62,337 bases of DNA, from positions 1 to 62,337 of the IMG/VR virus record IMGVR_UViG_3300035228_001109. One strand, given 5' to 3'. A model generated the notes under the pieces. The model had not been told where the DNA came from. It searched no databases and was given only the letters and a program-made list of their open reading frames with translations. Within the stretch, counting starts at the first letter, position 1. Every line of letters begins with the position of its first letter. The position numbers and the translations under genes are program-made. Source of the DNA: a virus. Below are positions 6,017 to 13,379 of this stretch, piece after piece.

Positions 6017-6304
6017 CTATCCGTCTCGGAAACGATTGTAAGTCTCCATATCCTCTAAAGTCTTACCATACTTATTCTTCCTTGTATGAACATACTCTAA
6101 GTCTTTCCAATACTGTGGATGACACAGAAGAAGTGTATGAATATATTTGTGTCTTTCATTCTTTGTATATTGACAATTGGGTTTAGGTTTAATACCTGTC
6201 TCTACTGTAATATACTGATCATCAACAAAGTACACCCATCCCTTATGAACTAAACCATTATGATGCCAGATAACATAATCATCAACTTTTGGAGTATAGT
6301 GCAT
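6017..6304 (-). CDS. Conserved cyanophage protein
   Basis: 95 aa from the ATG at 6304 (MHYTPKVDDYVIWHHNGLVH); the longer call needs a TTG. The beta-rich N-terminal half (YVIWHH...GWVYFVDDQYITVE) looks like an SH3- or Tudor-like barrel. The second half (KPKPNCQYTKNERHKYIHTL) is basic. Recalled as common in cyanophages, function unknown. It overlaps the next gene by 23 nt. Confidence 0.7.
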   Translation of the reverse strand: MHYTPKVDDYVIWHHNGLVHKGWVYFVDDQYITVETGIKPKPNCQYTKNERHKYIHTLLLCHPQYWKDLEYVHTRKNKYGKTLEDMETYNRFRDG

Positions 6305-6614
6305 ATTCAAGAGGGTTAAGATTGAGTTGCATTGCAGAGTAAGGAGTAGTATCGTTAATTGATACTTCCTTTCCTATTTTATTTGAGTTGATGGGGGCAT
6401 AGTAAGTGTACGAACTGCCTCTCTTTGCTGTTGTCTTTGTTTTACAGAATCCCCAGATACAATGAGACTCATCACCGCTATTGTAATTAAACCCAGACTC
6501 ACATACAGTCCAAATTGAAAGTACATTAGACGTTTTACGAATAACCTCGTATCGGTATCCTTTTGGTGGTTCATGAATAAAATCAGGTGGTAAGTTACAC
6601 GCTAGTGGTTCCAT
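6282..6614 (-). CDS. Conserved cyanophage protein
   Basis: 110 aa from the ATG at 6614 (MEPLACNLPPDFIHEPPKGY). The family typically begins with MEALACNLPPDF, so this start is preferred over 6656. The middle holds FNYNSGDESHCIWGFCKTK. The C-terminus ends in a basic/Tyr stretch. Function is unknown. Confidence 0.65.
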   Translation of the reverse strand: MEPLACNLPPDFIHEPPKGYRYEVIRKTSNVLSIWTVCESGFNYNSGDESHCIWGFCKTKTTAKRGSSYTYYAPINSNKIGKEVSINDTTPYSAMQLNLNPLEYALYSKS

Positions 6615-6774
6615 CGGGGATTGCACGTAATGAGTTTGGATTGTGTCCATCTTCAATCAACTGGTTTAATGTTTTTGTTGCTTCTTCTTTATTCAAATGC
6701 TGATTCTTATCATCAGTCATTTCCCAACCAGTGGTACAAAGTTCTTCGATTCGATAAGTTTTGTTGTCAGTCAT
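6595..6774 (-). CDS. Conserved cyanophage protein (GHNPNSLRA family)
   Basis: 59 aa, MTDNKTYRIEELCTTGWEMTD... with the C-terminal GHNPNSLRAIPDG that I recall as the hallmark of a widespread small cyanophage protein. It has a beta-hairpin then helix pattern. It overlaps the following gene by about 20 nt. Confidence 0.65.
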   Translation of the reverse strand: MTDNKTYRIEELCTTGWEMTDDKNQHLNKEEATKTLNQLIEDGHNPNSLRAIPDGTTSV

Positions 6775-6780
6775 TTTTGT

Positions 6781-7014
6781 TTAGGTAGTAAAGGCATCGA
6801 TGATAGAAGATTCATAATCATCAACTAAAGAGAACTTTTGTGCTTTTAGAATGTTTGGCATAATACGATCTTCATATCCAGGATGATTAAGTCCCTCTTC
6901 ATTCACACACAATTCAAATGCTTCAGTATCAGATTCTGCAATTAGATTTATCAATCCACCATATTCTGATTGTGGAAACGGAACCCAGTAATCAACAATG
7001 TAAAGTGACTTCAT
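6781..7014 (-). CDS. Conserved cyanophage protein
   Basis: 77 aa, MKSLYIVDYWVPFPQSEYGG..., then SDTEAFELCVNEE and an acidic C-terminus. The YIVDYWVPFP...EYGG start is recalled from other cyanophages; no function is assigned. It is 6 nt from the next gene. Confidence 0.65.
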   Translation of the reverse strand: MKSLYIVDYWVPFPQSEYGGLINLIAESDTEAFELCVNEEGLNHPGYEDRIMPNILKAQKFSLVDDYESSIIDAFTT

Positions 7015-7064
7015 TTGTGCCTTGTGGATTTAACCATTTTAATCGTTTTTATTCCGTTTGTCAA

Positions 7065-7277
7065 CTACAGAAACTCCTGCATATAATAATCAACTGTCAC
7101 TTCAAGTTCTGCTGCTTTACGCTCAAAGAACTTGTTTGTATAATCTTCTGCTTCCTTTCGCTTCTTATATGAATCAATCTCAGTTTCAGCGTGATTCATA
7201 AAATCATCAAATGCTTTGATGAACATATCAATATCATCATTGTTCATTTCAGAAAGAGGGTTCACAGATTGGGTCAT
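7065..7277 (-). CDS. Hypothetical helical protein
   Basis: 70 aa from the ATG at 7277, preceded by GGAG seven nt upstream, so this start is preferred over the 7310 one. Acidic N-terminal half, then a Lys/Glu-rich helix (SYKKRKEAEDYTNKFFERK). Unrecognised. It overlaps the upstream gene by 29 nt. Confidence 0.5.
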   Translation of the reverse strand: MTQSVNPLSEMNNDDIDMFIKAFDDFMNHAETEIDSYKKRKEAEDYTNKFFERKAAELEVTVDYYMQEFL

Positions 7278-7461
7278 TTTGTTCTCCGATTGTTGATTGG
7301 TCCATTCCATCGTAAATTTCTTTTAATCGATTGTAGAGTGTTGGTGCTGATCCATAATAATGTGCAATTTGCCATTCCTCTGCTACATCCAATACTTGCA
7401 ATGCAGCAAGTATAATTCCTAACTCTTGCACGTTGATTGGTATATTATGCTCAGTTTTCAT
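7249..7461 (-). CDS. Hypothetical helical protein
   Basis: 70 aa, MKTEHNIPINVQELGIILAA..., with a strong Shine-Dalgarno (AAGGAG) before the ATG. The pattern of a short strand followed by two helices (ILAALQVLDVAEEW) recurs in small cyanophage proteins. Function is unknown. Confidence 0.55.
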   Translation of the reverse strand: MKTEHNIPINVQELGIILAALQVLDVAEEWQIAHYYGSAPTLYNRLKEIYDGMDQSTIGEQNDPICEPSF

Positions 7462-7492
7462 CTTTGTCTCCTTGACTACAATCCTAATTATA

Positions 7493-7678
7493 TTACATCA
7501 ATTGTCGTAAATTGTCTACTGCTTGTATCATCGCAATACGACTATATCCTGCCGCATAAGGATAACTCCTTGCATCACCATCATTTGCACCATCACACTC
7601 AGTACATACATTGATCGCAGTCTCTAACCTTTCAATGATACTTTCGATTTCAGACTTGGTAGACTTGAGATCACACAT
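7493..7678 (-). CDS. Hypothetical small protein
   Basis: 61 aa, MCDLKSTKSEIESIIERLET..., with GGAGG upstream of the ATG. Two Cys lie in NVCTECDGAND. Helical N-terminus, unrecognised. Its first 8 nt overlap the end of the upstream gene, suggesting coupled translation. Confidence 0.55.
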   Translation of the reverse strand: MCDLKSTKSEIESIIERLETAINVCTECDGANDGDARSYPYAAGYSRIAMIQAVDNLRQLM

Positions 7679-7829
7679 CGTAAAGATCCTCCTGTTGTTG
7701 GCGAAGAAAAGAAATAGTCTGATTGATGTTCTCTACCTCTTGCAGTAGTTTTAACTTACGCTTTGACATAGCAATAATACTCTTGTCAAGTTCTCCAATG
7801 TGCATCTCACGTTGCATTGGTAGTTTCAT
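7671..7829 (-). CDS. Small coiled-coil protein
   Basis: 52 aa, MKLPMQREMHIGELDKSIIA... through KLKLLQEVENINQTI, a heptad-like amphipathic helix. The start overlaps the stop of 7829..8110 (TAATG), so translation is probably coupled. No family is recognised. Confidence 0.55.
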   Translation of the reverse strand: MKLPMQREMHIGELDKSIIAMSKRKLKLLQEVENINQTISFLRQQQEDLYDV

Positions 7830-8110
7830 TAGACTAACTCCTGCTGTTGTTGCATAACTTGCTCCTCTGTAACCTCATCCACACAGTCTTGAATCACAGT
7901 GTAGATGTAATCTATCTGCCCAACATCATCAAAGATACGTGCAACAAGTGCAGGATCTTCTACCTCAATATCATAATCAACCTCACCGTTTTCATCCTTC
8001 ATATGAATATCTTCCTTAGTGTAGATCCACGCGGCACATTCTGCATCCTCACCCTGTTGTGCGATCATACTTGATACTCGGTCTTGAAGTTGCTTGAGAG
8101 TGTAGTTCAT
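7829..8110 (-). CDS. Conserved cyanophage protein
   Basis: 93 aa, MNYTLKQLQDRVSSMIAQQG, then DAECAAWIYTKEDI and a long acidic segment. The GGDAxCAAWIYTKED pattern is one I recall in several cyanophages. Overall acidic, no enzyme motif. Confidence 0.65.
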   Translation of the reverse strand: MNYTLKQLQDRVSSMIAQQGEDAECAAWIYTKEDIHMKDENGEVDYDIEVEDPALVARIFDDVGQIDYIYTVIQDCVDEVTEEQVMQQQQELV

Positions 8111-8128
8111 GATTAGAGTGAGTGAGTG

Positions 8129-8329
8129 TTAGTTAGTGGGGAAGTTCTTGCAGACAGCATCACATAGGACGCGAATTAAATCTTCCATATCATCTTCATC
8201 AATTTTATCATTCAAATATTGTGATGTTATAATAGCATCAATGTCCTCCATTAGTTGTTCTCTTTGTGATAACATTTCGAGTTGATTGTTCATTTGAAGA
8301 GTGTGAAGATAAGTCTTAATCAGTGACAT
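8129..8329 (-). CDS. Hypothetical helical protein
   Basis: 66 aa from the ATG at 8329 (MSLIKTYLHTLQMNNQLEML); the longer call needs a TTG. All-helical and acidic, ending VCKNFPTN. Unrecognised. Confidence 0.5.
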   Translation of the reverse strand: MSLIKTYLHTLQMNNQLEMLSQREQLMEDIDAIITSQYLNDKIDEDDMEDLIRVLCDAVCKNFPTN

Positions 8330-8348
8330 AATCACCAACGAGTTTGCA

Positions 8349-8522
8349 TCAGATCAGTGCCTCCATTGTGATACCTTTGTCTGCAAATGCGTCAGAAACA
8401 ATGCCACAGAGTGCATTTTCTTCAAAGTCACTCAGTTCCCAAAGTTCAGCAGCAATGCTAATCATTTCCTGAATGTTCTCACTTAGAGTGAGCATTTCAG
8501 TCAGTTGATCTTGAGTCATCAT
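8349..8522 (-). CDS. Hypothetical small acidic protein
   Basis: 57 aa from the double ATG at 8522/8519 (MMTQDQLTEMLTLSENIQEM). The ATG overlaps the stop of 8519..8740 (TGATG). Acidic, helical, unrecognised; it looks like a member of the same short helical type as its neighbours. Confidence 0.5.
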   Translation of the reverse strand: MMTQDQLTEMLTLSENIQEMISIAAELWELSDFEENALCGIVSDAFADKGITMEALI

Positions 8523-8740
8523 TGGTCGCACTCCATTAGGTTAGGACACCAAGCAGTGTCATAGGTTTCAGATGATTTAGAAACACCATTGTAGGTGTCC
8601 AACCATTCTCCATACTCTTCATAGAGAGCACGGATGTTACCAACATCTTCGAGCAAGTCACCCTCAACGTAGGTCTCACACAATGCGATAACGTGTTCGC
8701 ATTGATCTTCAATCATTGTGATCCGTTCTTGGTCAGTCAT
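8519..8740 (-). CDS. Hypothetical small acidic protein
   Basis: 73 aa from the ATG at 8740 (MTDQERITMIEDQCEHVIAL), which has AGGGA upstream and lies beyond the end of 8775..8999. The 122-aa version would overlap that gene. Helical with TAWCPNLMECDQ at the end. Function unknown. Confidence 0.5.
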   Translation of the reverse strand: MTDQERITMIEDQCEHVIALCETYVEGDLLEDVGNIRALYEEYGEWLDTYNGVSKSSETYDTAWCPNLMECDQ

Positions 8741-8774
8741 TGAGCGATTCCCTTGAGTACCTTTGTAGTATAGG

Positions 8775-8999
8775 TTAGATTGCCGCCAGTTGGCGACGAC
8801 GGAGGACAGTTCCGTAAGTGGACGCTTGGTCATCATAGAACCCTTCCACCACAGGATCGGTTCCACGCCACAGGGAAGCAACCTCACGGCAATCCTTAGC
8901 AGCGTACATTAGTTCAGCAACAGTCATTGACTTTGCCTTGTTCTCCCAGTTCTGGAAGTCTTCAGCAGTGGCGTGACGGCGAAGAGGGCGATAGGTCAT
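8775..8999 (-). CDS. Conserved cyanophage protein
   Basis: 74 aa, MTYRPLRRHATAEDFQNWEN, then KSMTVAELMYAAKDCREVAS and FYDDQASTYG. I recall this pattern as a recurring small cyanophage protein. It is preceded by a cassette-type promoter and an A/C-rich leader rather than a Shine-Dalgarno. Confidence 0.65.
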   Translation of the reverse strand: MTYRPLRRHATAEDFQNWENKAKSMTVAELMYAAKDCREVASLWRGTDPVVEGFYDDQASTYGTVLRRRQLAAI

Positions 9000-9021
9000 T
9001 GCCTTTGTTTGAACTGAATTA

Positions 9022-9049
9022 AGTATAGGGCAGAGTGAGGCAGAGTCAG
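9022..9049 (-). promoter_or_regulatory. Sigma70-like cassette promoter
   Basis: The minus strand has CTGACT (9044..9049), 16 bp and TATACT (9022..9027), then TTAATTCAGTTCAAACAAAGGCA and ATG at 8999. The TTCAGTTCAA leader recurs before 10634. Confidence 0.45.
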
Positions 9050-9065
9050 GGGCAGAGTGTGCCAG

Positions 9066-9968
9066 TTAGTCTACTGGCATAGAAAACCTACCGTGATTGA
9101 AATTATATCTAGAGAATATCTCCCTTCTCACCAGTTTATATGAACCATAGTCATTTGTAAGCACATAACCTTCAGCACTAATAAATCGTTTGCCTAAGTA
9201 TGCAGCAGGACCACCCATTGTGGCACAAAGTGTCAATCTATCCTCCTTGATTGCCTTTACAAGTTTCCATAAACGCATTAAGTTCAAATCACACTCGGCA
9301 ATATCCGCCAGTGCCTCTGGATCAAGCACAGCATCAGTTTTAATGAAAGTATTCAGAACCTTCTCAATCTTTCGTGCTTTTGTCTTAGTTTTGGCATATT
9401 CTACTGTAGTTGACATTTGACGTGCAAAGTTTACCTTATCAATATAATCACACTCATCTTCCCATCCGTCAGGTTTAACAAACAATACATCTTTAGTGCT
9501 CTTAGGCATAAGAACCATACAAGATCCTATAGCATCACGAAGATCACTCTCAGCAACATAGATTGTATGTGGAGCAACAATGATACTCTGAATTACAAGA
9601 TCAGGGAAAACATAAGTGATTGCATTAGGTGTGTAAGTGTCATCACCACCAAACCCAATAAAGTCACCCTGAAAAATACAATCAGTTCGTGGCAGACAAT
9701 CAAAACAAGAGTGGAGAATGTCTGCTACTTCACCATCATAATGTAGATCAATCTCATCGTGAGAGTGTGCAATTCGCAGTTTCTTTTTGTTGAAGACTGC
9801 TTTTGTACCTACGAAAAATGTTTTTGTAGCAGGATCAGTACCCCATACAATTGCCGGAGCACCATCAATTTTCACGGAAACGTTTGCAGGTTGAGCAAAC
9901 CAATCAAGTACACTCAGATCACCCATTAGAATAGAATCTTCAGGATGTTGCAGATGGGTGTTTTGCAT
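9066..9968 (-). CDS. Nucleotidyltransferase of the ligase/capping superfamily (DUF6267-like)
   Basis: 300 aa from the ATG at 9968, just past the stop of the upstream gene. Residues 31-39 (SVKIDGAPA) carry the KxDG motif I with the nucleotidyl-lysine at K33. Further C-terminal are FQGDFIGFGG, an EGYVL (motif IV-like) and SYKLVRREIF (motif V-like), in the order seen in DNA/RNA ligases and capping enzymes. I recall DUF6267 proteins of marine T4-like phages sharing KIDGxPA. Likely reaction: ATP-dependent adenylylation or sealing of nucleic acid ends; substrate unknown. Confidence 0.65.
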   Translation of the reverse strand: MQNTHLQHPEDSILMGDLSVLDWFAQPANVSVKIDGAPAIVWGTDPATKTFFVGTKAVFNKKKLRIAHSHDEIDLHYDGEVADILHSCFDCLPRTDCIFQGDFIGFGGDDTYTPNAITYVFPDLVIQSIIVAPHTIYVAESDLRDAIGSCMVLMPKSTKDVLFVKPDGWEDECDYIDKVNFARQMSTTVEYAKTKTKARKIEKVLNTFIKTDAVLDPEALADIAECDLNLMRLWKLVKAIKEDRLTLCATMGGPAAYLGKRFISAEGYVLTNDYGSYKLVRREIFSRYNFNHGRFSMPVD

Positions 9969-9969
9969 A

Positions 9970-10206
9970 TTAGGCGCGAATAGTGAGATAAAGGTGATCT
10001 TCATCCAGTGTGGATGCTTCACCAGTCCAACCGATAGAACCGACAGAGATAAACTCATCAGATTCTGTCATCTGAATTGTAGCAGTCTGATCAAGATAAT
10101 GCTCAGGCAATTCATTAAGAATTGCTTTCAGTTCACGATAAGTGCCACGATTCCAATTATTCTCTGGAATGTAACGCTTTTTGTTGCCAAGATTGAAAAA
10201 TGCCAT
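9970..10206 (-). CDS. Conserved cyanophage protein
   Basis: 78 aa, MAFFNLGNKKRYIPENNWNR then GTYRELKAILNELPEHYLDQ. The NKKRYIP...GTYxELK pattern recurs in cyanophages, unannotated. Its ATG overlaps the stop of the upstream gene (TAATG). Confidence 0.65.
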   Translation of the reverse strand: MAFFNLGNKKRYIPENNWNRGTYRELKAILNELPEHYLDQTATIQMTESDEFISVGSIGWTGEASTLDEDHLYLTIRA

Positions 10207-10469
10207 TACTTACCAACTCCATAATCAGGGGCAGTTGCTTCCAATTCACCAATTTCTGTCAATTGTTGTGGCGTTTCAGGCATCATATCCATCCAAGTTT
10301 CTTCACCATAACAATCGGTAACTTCTTCCTTTAGATCTTCTACAGTGTAGTCTTTAAGATTCTGCTCTACCATCTCAATGGCAAACAACTCAAGGGTTTT
10401 CATATCCATACCCTCAACAATCATCTCAGCATATTCAAATTTGAGTTGGTCAAGTTGCTTTGAGTTCAT
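10206..10469 (-). CDS. Hypothetical acidic helical protein
   Basis: 87 aa, MNSKQLDQLKFEYAEMIVEG..., acidic, with a YTVEDLKEEV segment and ELEATAPDYG near the end. Helical. Coupled by overlap to the next gene. No known family. Confidence 0.55.
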   Translation of the reverse strand: MNSKQLDQLKFEYAEMIVEGMDMKTLELFAIEMVEQNLKDYTVEDLKEEVTDCYGEETWMDMMPETPQQLTEIGELEATAPDYGVGK

Positions 10470-10505
10470 AACTGAAAATAGAATGAAATGAAATGATGAA
10501 TGGAA

Positions 10506-10634
10506 TTAGTAATCGTAATCAGAGTTTAGATACTCTTCAAGATCAAACTTTTTCTCATTGTAAAGATCTTGCATTTCAGGAATGTCAAAGATCTCACCAG
10601 GAGTGTCTTGAATCTCAGTCAGGAAGTCGTTCAT
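10506..10634 (-). CDS. Small acidic protein
   Basis: 42 aa, MNDFLTEIQDTPGEIFDIPE..., ending LNSDYDY. Very acidic and Tyr-rich. The start follows the TTCAGTTCAACCAAAAGCA leader shared with 8999, which supports expression. No function is recognised. Confidence 0.5.
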   Translation of the reverse strand: MNDFLTEIQDTPGEIFDIPEMQDLYNEKKFDLEEYLNSDYDY

Positions 10635-10656
10635 TGCTTTTGGTTGAACTGAATTA

Positions 10657-10662
10657 ATCATA
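10657..10662 (-). promoter_or_regulatory. -10 element TATGAT of a cassette promoter
   Basis: The minus strand reads GCCTGTATGATTAATTCAG 22 nt before the ATG at 10634, matching the context before 8999 and 3005. It lies over the 3' end of the methyltransferase gene. Confidence 0.4.
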
Positions 10663-11227
10663 CAGGCAAGACTGCCTCACTCCGCGTCTTCTGTGCCAGT
10701 TTGCTCTTTGGCACATCCAGTTCTTCCATTATAATTTGTTTTGGTAGAAAGTCCCAGCAATAGTATGAACTACTGAACGTAATCTTATCGTTTGATCTAC
10801 CATCAGGAGAGTGGAACTTCATTCGCTTGTCAAACATCAACAGTTGCAGATCCTTATCCTTGAACAACTGCTTTGGTGCAGAATCATTCAACCAAGTGTT
10901 AGTCATAATCAACGCAAATGGTTTGTTGAATGACAATGCCCGCTCAAAGAACTTACGCTTGTTTGTGAATGGAGGATTTGATACAATTACATCAAAGTGG
11001 ACAGGTTCATAGGCAAAGAAGTCTTTACCCTCATCAATGTGAGAGTATTCAACACTATGAGTCTGGGAGATTTGCTTGACAAACTCACTCTCTGCCTTGT
11101 CAAATGGACACCATACTTTTGCATCCTTTGGAATATACTTCAGGATGGGAGTAACAGCGTAATCTGGCGTATAGCACTCATCATTGTTACCTGATGAGTA
11201 CATTAGTTCTTTAGAGTCCATAATCAT
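10658..11227 (-). CDS. Adenine-specific DNA methyltransferase-like protein
   Basis: 189 aa. The NPPF motif (N84-P-P-F87, in FDVIVSNPPF) is the catalytic motif IV of N6-adenine methyltransferases, and CYTPDYAVTPILKYI with VWCPFDKAESEFV forms the SAM-binding start in a divergent form lacking a classic FxGxG. Phage enzymes of this size methylate DNA, often against host restriction. It overlaps the nuclease-like gene 11224..11724 by 4 nt (ATGA). A second in-frame ATG at 11221 has a better spaced AGGA and may be the true start. Confidence 0.7.
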   Translation of the reverse strand: MIMDSKELMYSSGNNDECYTPDYAVTPILKYIPKDAKVWCPFDKAESEFVKQISQTHSVEYSHIDEGKDFFAYEPVHFDVIVSNPPFTNKRKFFERALSFNKPFALIMTNTWLNDSAPKQLFKDKDLQLLMFDKRMKFHSPDGRSNDKITFSSSYYCWDFLPKQIIMEELDVPKSKLAQKTRSEAVLPV

Positions 11228-11724
11228 CCTAGAATACAGGTACCAATAGCATAAATCTCTTTCTTAGAGATTGTAACACCAATACGGGGATCTTTAGCGT
11301 TACCTGCTTTCTTTTTAGGATATTGCTTCTTTGCTTTTGGAATCAAAATACACAATACATCATCACAATTAAGTTTCCATACTTCTGCAATCTTAGCACC
11401 TTCATATCGTGCATAATAGTGATTCTTATACTTACCAATCTTATCTTCTACTAAGTATCTTTCTTGCTCTTCCCAAGTGTCTTGAACACTGATACCATTA
11501 TATGTTGCATTGATATTATTTGAAATAGTTGATTTATACTCTGCGCCACCATCTTGATCGAAAGCATCAGCACCACTGTAATCATCAGCGATACGATGCC
11601 CTAGAATCCCTGCCATATAAATTTCACGCGAACGTGCATAACTGAAAGGATCTCCCCACCCTTGCTTTTCACAAAGGTAGTACATATCCTCGTAGAGTGA
11701 GCGATACTGTTCTTCAGGTGTCAT
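11224..11724 (-). CDS. PD-(D/E)XK nuclease-like protein, restriction-enzyme-like
   Basis: 166 aa. The segment ADAFDQDGGAEYKS (52-65) has an acidic residue (D53/D56) followed by E62-Y-K64, the layout of a PD-(D/E)XK active site as in type II restriction enzymes. The C-terminal half is basic and beta-rich, with KKAGNAKDPRIGVTISKKEI. I recall similar unannotated proteins in cyanophages. With the overlapping methyltransferase it could form a restriction-modification-like pair, which is inference. Confidence 0.55.
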   Translation of the reverse strand: MTPEEQYRSLYEDMYYLCEKQGWGDPFSYARSREIYMAGILGHRIADDYSGADAFDQDGGAEYKSTISNNINATYNGISVQDTWEEQERYLVEDKIGKYKNHYYARYEGAKIAEVWKLNCDDVLCILIPKAKKQYPKKKAGNAKDPRIGVTISKKEIYAIGTCILG

Positions 11725-11891
11725 CAGAAAACCTCCGTCCAGGCAAGATGTTGTGCTGTAGTGATTCTACCATCATCCAGAAGACCATCACAGACTCGAC
11801 AAAAAACTTCAAACTTTTCCATACGGTCAAGTTTGTTGTCAACTCCCATTGCGGTTTCACCCACAACTCTCAAAACTTGTTTTTTAAGCAT
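11724..11891 (-). CDS. Conserved cyanophage small protein
   Basis: 55 aa, MLKKQVLRVVGETAMGVDNK, then FEVFCRVCDGLLDDG and AQHLAWTEVF. The pattern GETAMGxD...FCRVCDGLL is recalled from other cyanophages. Two Cys form a C-x2-C (CRVC) but no second pair. Its stop overlaps the start of the nuclease-like gene (TGATG). Confidence 0.6.
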   Translation of the reverse strand: MLKKQVLRVVGETAMGVDNKLDRMEKFEVFCRVCDGLLDDGRITTAQHLAWTEVF

Positions 11892-11915
11892 TGGTCTGTT
11901 GCGATTACTCCGTAA

Positions 11916-12392
11916 TCATACAGCAGTACAGAGGCGATTGGAAAACCTCTGCGCCACTTTTCCAACTGGCACACCAAAAGTATCACTCATATACCAATCA
12001 TATAACCTTAATTCTTCTTCTCTTGCCTCAATTTCGTGTGGTTGATCTTCATAAGACCAATTTTCCACTGGTTCTGTAGAATAACACAATTTTCCCCTCC
12101 GAAAATGCAGATAACCCTCTACCCATTGCTTCAGATGCGTCAATTCGTGTAAAAGAGTCTTAATATACACTTCCTTACTCATATCAGTCTGAAGTTCGAT
12201 CATAAAATTACGGGGACGATAATTGTGACCCACAACATCACAATAACCGACAACTTGTTCACTTTTCAATCCACGATGAATAATATCAACGGAGATTTTG
12301 TGGCGTGGAAAAAAGTTATTCAGAAACCAAGAGGTAACATCCTCGCAGATGATCTTAGAATAACCGTATCCAGAATGATAGATGCTAGACAT
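11916..12392 (-). CDS. SprT-like zinc metalloprotease
   Basis: 158 aa from the ATG at 12392 (MSSIYHSGYGYSK). The zinc-binding HExxH is HELTH at 82-86 (TLLHELTHLKQW), with downstream QPHEIEAREEE able to supply the third ligand, as in SprT/WSS1-type proteases that act on DNA-bound proteins. Size fits a minimal SprT domain; no zinc ribbon is seen. A role in clearing DNA-protein crosslinks or host protein degradation is inferred. The longer frame adds 7 residues from 12413. Confidence 0.65.
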   Translation of the reverse strand: MSSIYHSGYGYSKIICEDVTSWFLNNFFPRHKISVDIIHRGLKSEQVVGYCDVVGHNYRPRNFMIELQTDMSKEVYIKTLLHELTHLKQWVEGYLHFRRGKLCYSTEPVENWSYEDQPHEIEAREEELRLYDWYMSDTFGVPVGKVAQRFSNRLCTAV

Positions 12393-12450
12393 GTGCCCCA
12401 ATGTAGAAACCAAATGAACGATGATACAAATAAAAGTTTTTCTTTACCAG

Positions 12451-12621
12451 TCATACAACTAATTCAGGTGCATATTGTCCAACTTCTTCAATCAATTCTT
12501 CATCATCAAGATCACCCAGTTCTCTATTCTGTGTGTCAATGAAGAACCTCTTCAAGTCTTCAACGGTCATCTGATTAAGATCCCATTGAATGTATCGTTC
12601 TTGGAGTTGATCGCGGTTCAT
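12451..12621 (-). CDS. Conserved acidic small protein
   Basis: 56 aa, MNRDQLQERYIQWDLNQMTV, ending EEVGQYAPELVV. Related in style to 12784..12984 (both begin with a RDQL/KDQL helix and end in a LIEE helix). I recall homologues in cyanophages. Function unknown. Confidence 0.6.
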   Translation of the reverse strand: MNRDQLQERYIQWDLNQMTVEDLKRFFIDTQNRELGDLDDEELIEEVGQYAPELVV

Positions 12622-12628
12622 AATGTTT

Positions 12629-12787
12629 CTATGCTGGTGTTACACTCCATTCATCTGTCGGAACCATTGTGTTGATAATGTACTCAACATTTTTGATTCC
12701 ATACACTACAACTTTCTGGGTTGAAGTGTAACCACTTTTCTTCTCACGTTTCCATGAGACAATCCATCGATCAGATGATGCTTTCAT
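12629..12787 (-). CDS. Hypothetical small basic protein
   Basis: 52 aa, MKASSDRWIVSWKREKKSGY, beta-rich, ending DEWSVTPA. The start overlaps the stop of 12784..12984 by 4 nt, so translation is likely coupled. Unrecognised. Confidence 0.55.
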   Translation of the reverse strand: MKASSDRWIVSWKREKKSGYTSTQKVVVYGIKNVEYIINTMVPTDEWSVTPA

Positions 12788-12984
12788 ACCCAATTCTCCA
12801 TAAACTCTTCAAGAGTGTATCCCTCTCCAGTTGATGTTTCTTCAATCAATTGTTCGATTGTAAGTTCTTCCATCTCTTTACGATATTCTTCTGGTGTTGG
12901 ATCTTGTGGATCATAATCATCGTGGCAGAGATAGTCCCACTCTGCCACAAGTGCATCAATCAGTTGATCTTTAGTATAATCCAT
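12784..12984 (-). CDS. Conserved cyanophage acidic protein
   Basis: 66 aa from the ATG at 12984 (MDYTKDQLIDALVAEWDYLC). The segment EWDYLCHDDYDPQDPTPEEY is a signature I recall from several cyanophage proteins. All-helical and acidic. The 83-aa version overlaps the upstream gene and is rejected. Confidence 0.65.
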   Translation of the reverse strand: MDYTKDQLIDALVAEWDYLCHDDYDPQDPTPEEYRKEMEELTIEQLIEETSTGEGYTLEEFMENWV

Positions 12985-12986
12985 AA

Positions 12987-13358
12987 TCAGCGAACATAAA
13001 GATAGGAACCTGCCCAATCGGCACGGGAGAAACATTCCTCACGAGATGCAATCTCCAGCAAACGATAGCGAACAATCTTAGCAGGTGCTTTGTAAGATGC
13101 TGGTTTGTAAACTTCACCAGTCTTCTTATCAATGAAAGCGTGGCAGGATTTACTACCATTACTACCAGAAACTTCCCAGATCTTGTGATACTTGCGACCA
13201 GAGGAATCCAGTAGAAAGTCCATAGAACTTTTAGGATGACGACGTGCAAAGTCTTCTGTCAACCTGTCGCATAGATCCCAGCAATGCTCAGTGATCTTCA
13301 GTTGAATGTTGTTGCGTGCCTGTTGTGTGGCAGCGAAGTCAGCGAAGGTGGTTTCCAT
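12987..13358 (-). CDS. Conserved phage/cyanobacterial protein
   Basis: 123 aa, METTFADFAATQQARNN..., then GRKYHKIWEVS and HAFIDKKTGEVYKPASYKAP. The second half has a compact beta pattern ending DWAGSYLYVR. This layout recurs in cyanophages and picocyanobacteria with no known role. It has its own cassette promoter at 13380. Confidence 0.65.
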   Translation of the reverse strand: METTFADFAATQQARNNIQLKITEHCWDLCDRLTEDFARRHPKSSMDFLLDSSGRKYHKIWEVSGSNGSKSCHAFIDKKTGEVYKPASYKAPAKIVRYRLLEIASREECFSRADWAGSYLYVR

Positions 13359-13379
13359 TGCTTGGTTGCGTATGAACGT

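Noticed and set aside
6374-6574. 66-codon minus frame with a hydrophobic stretch
   Set aside because: Lies wholly inside 6282..6614 in another frame, and that gene has the conserved ACNLPPDF start.
12971-13249. 92-codon minus frame
   Set aside because: Shadow of 12987..13358, whose HAFIDKKTGEVYKP block is clearly the coding frame.
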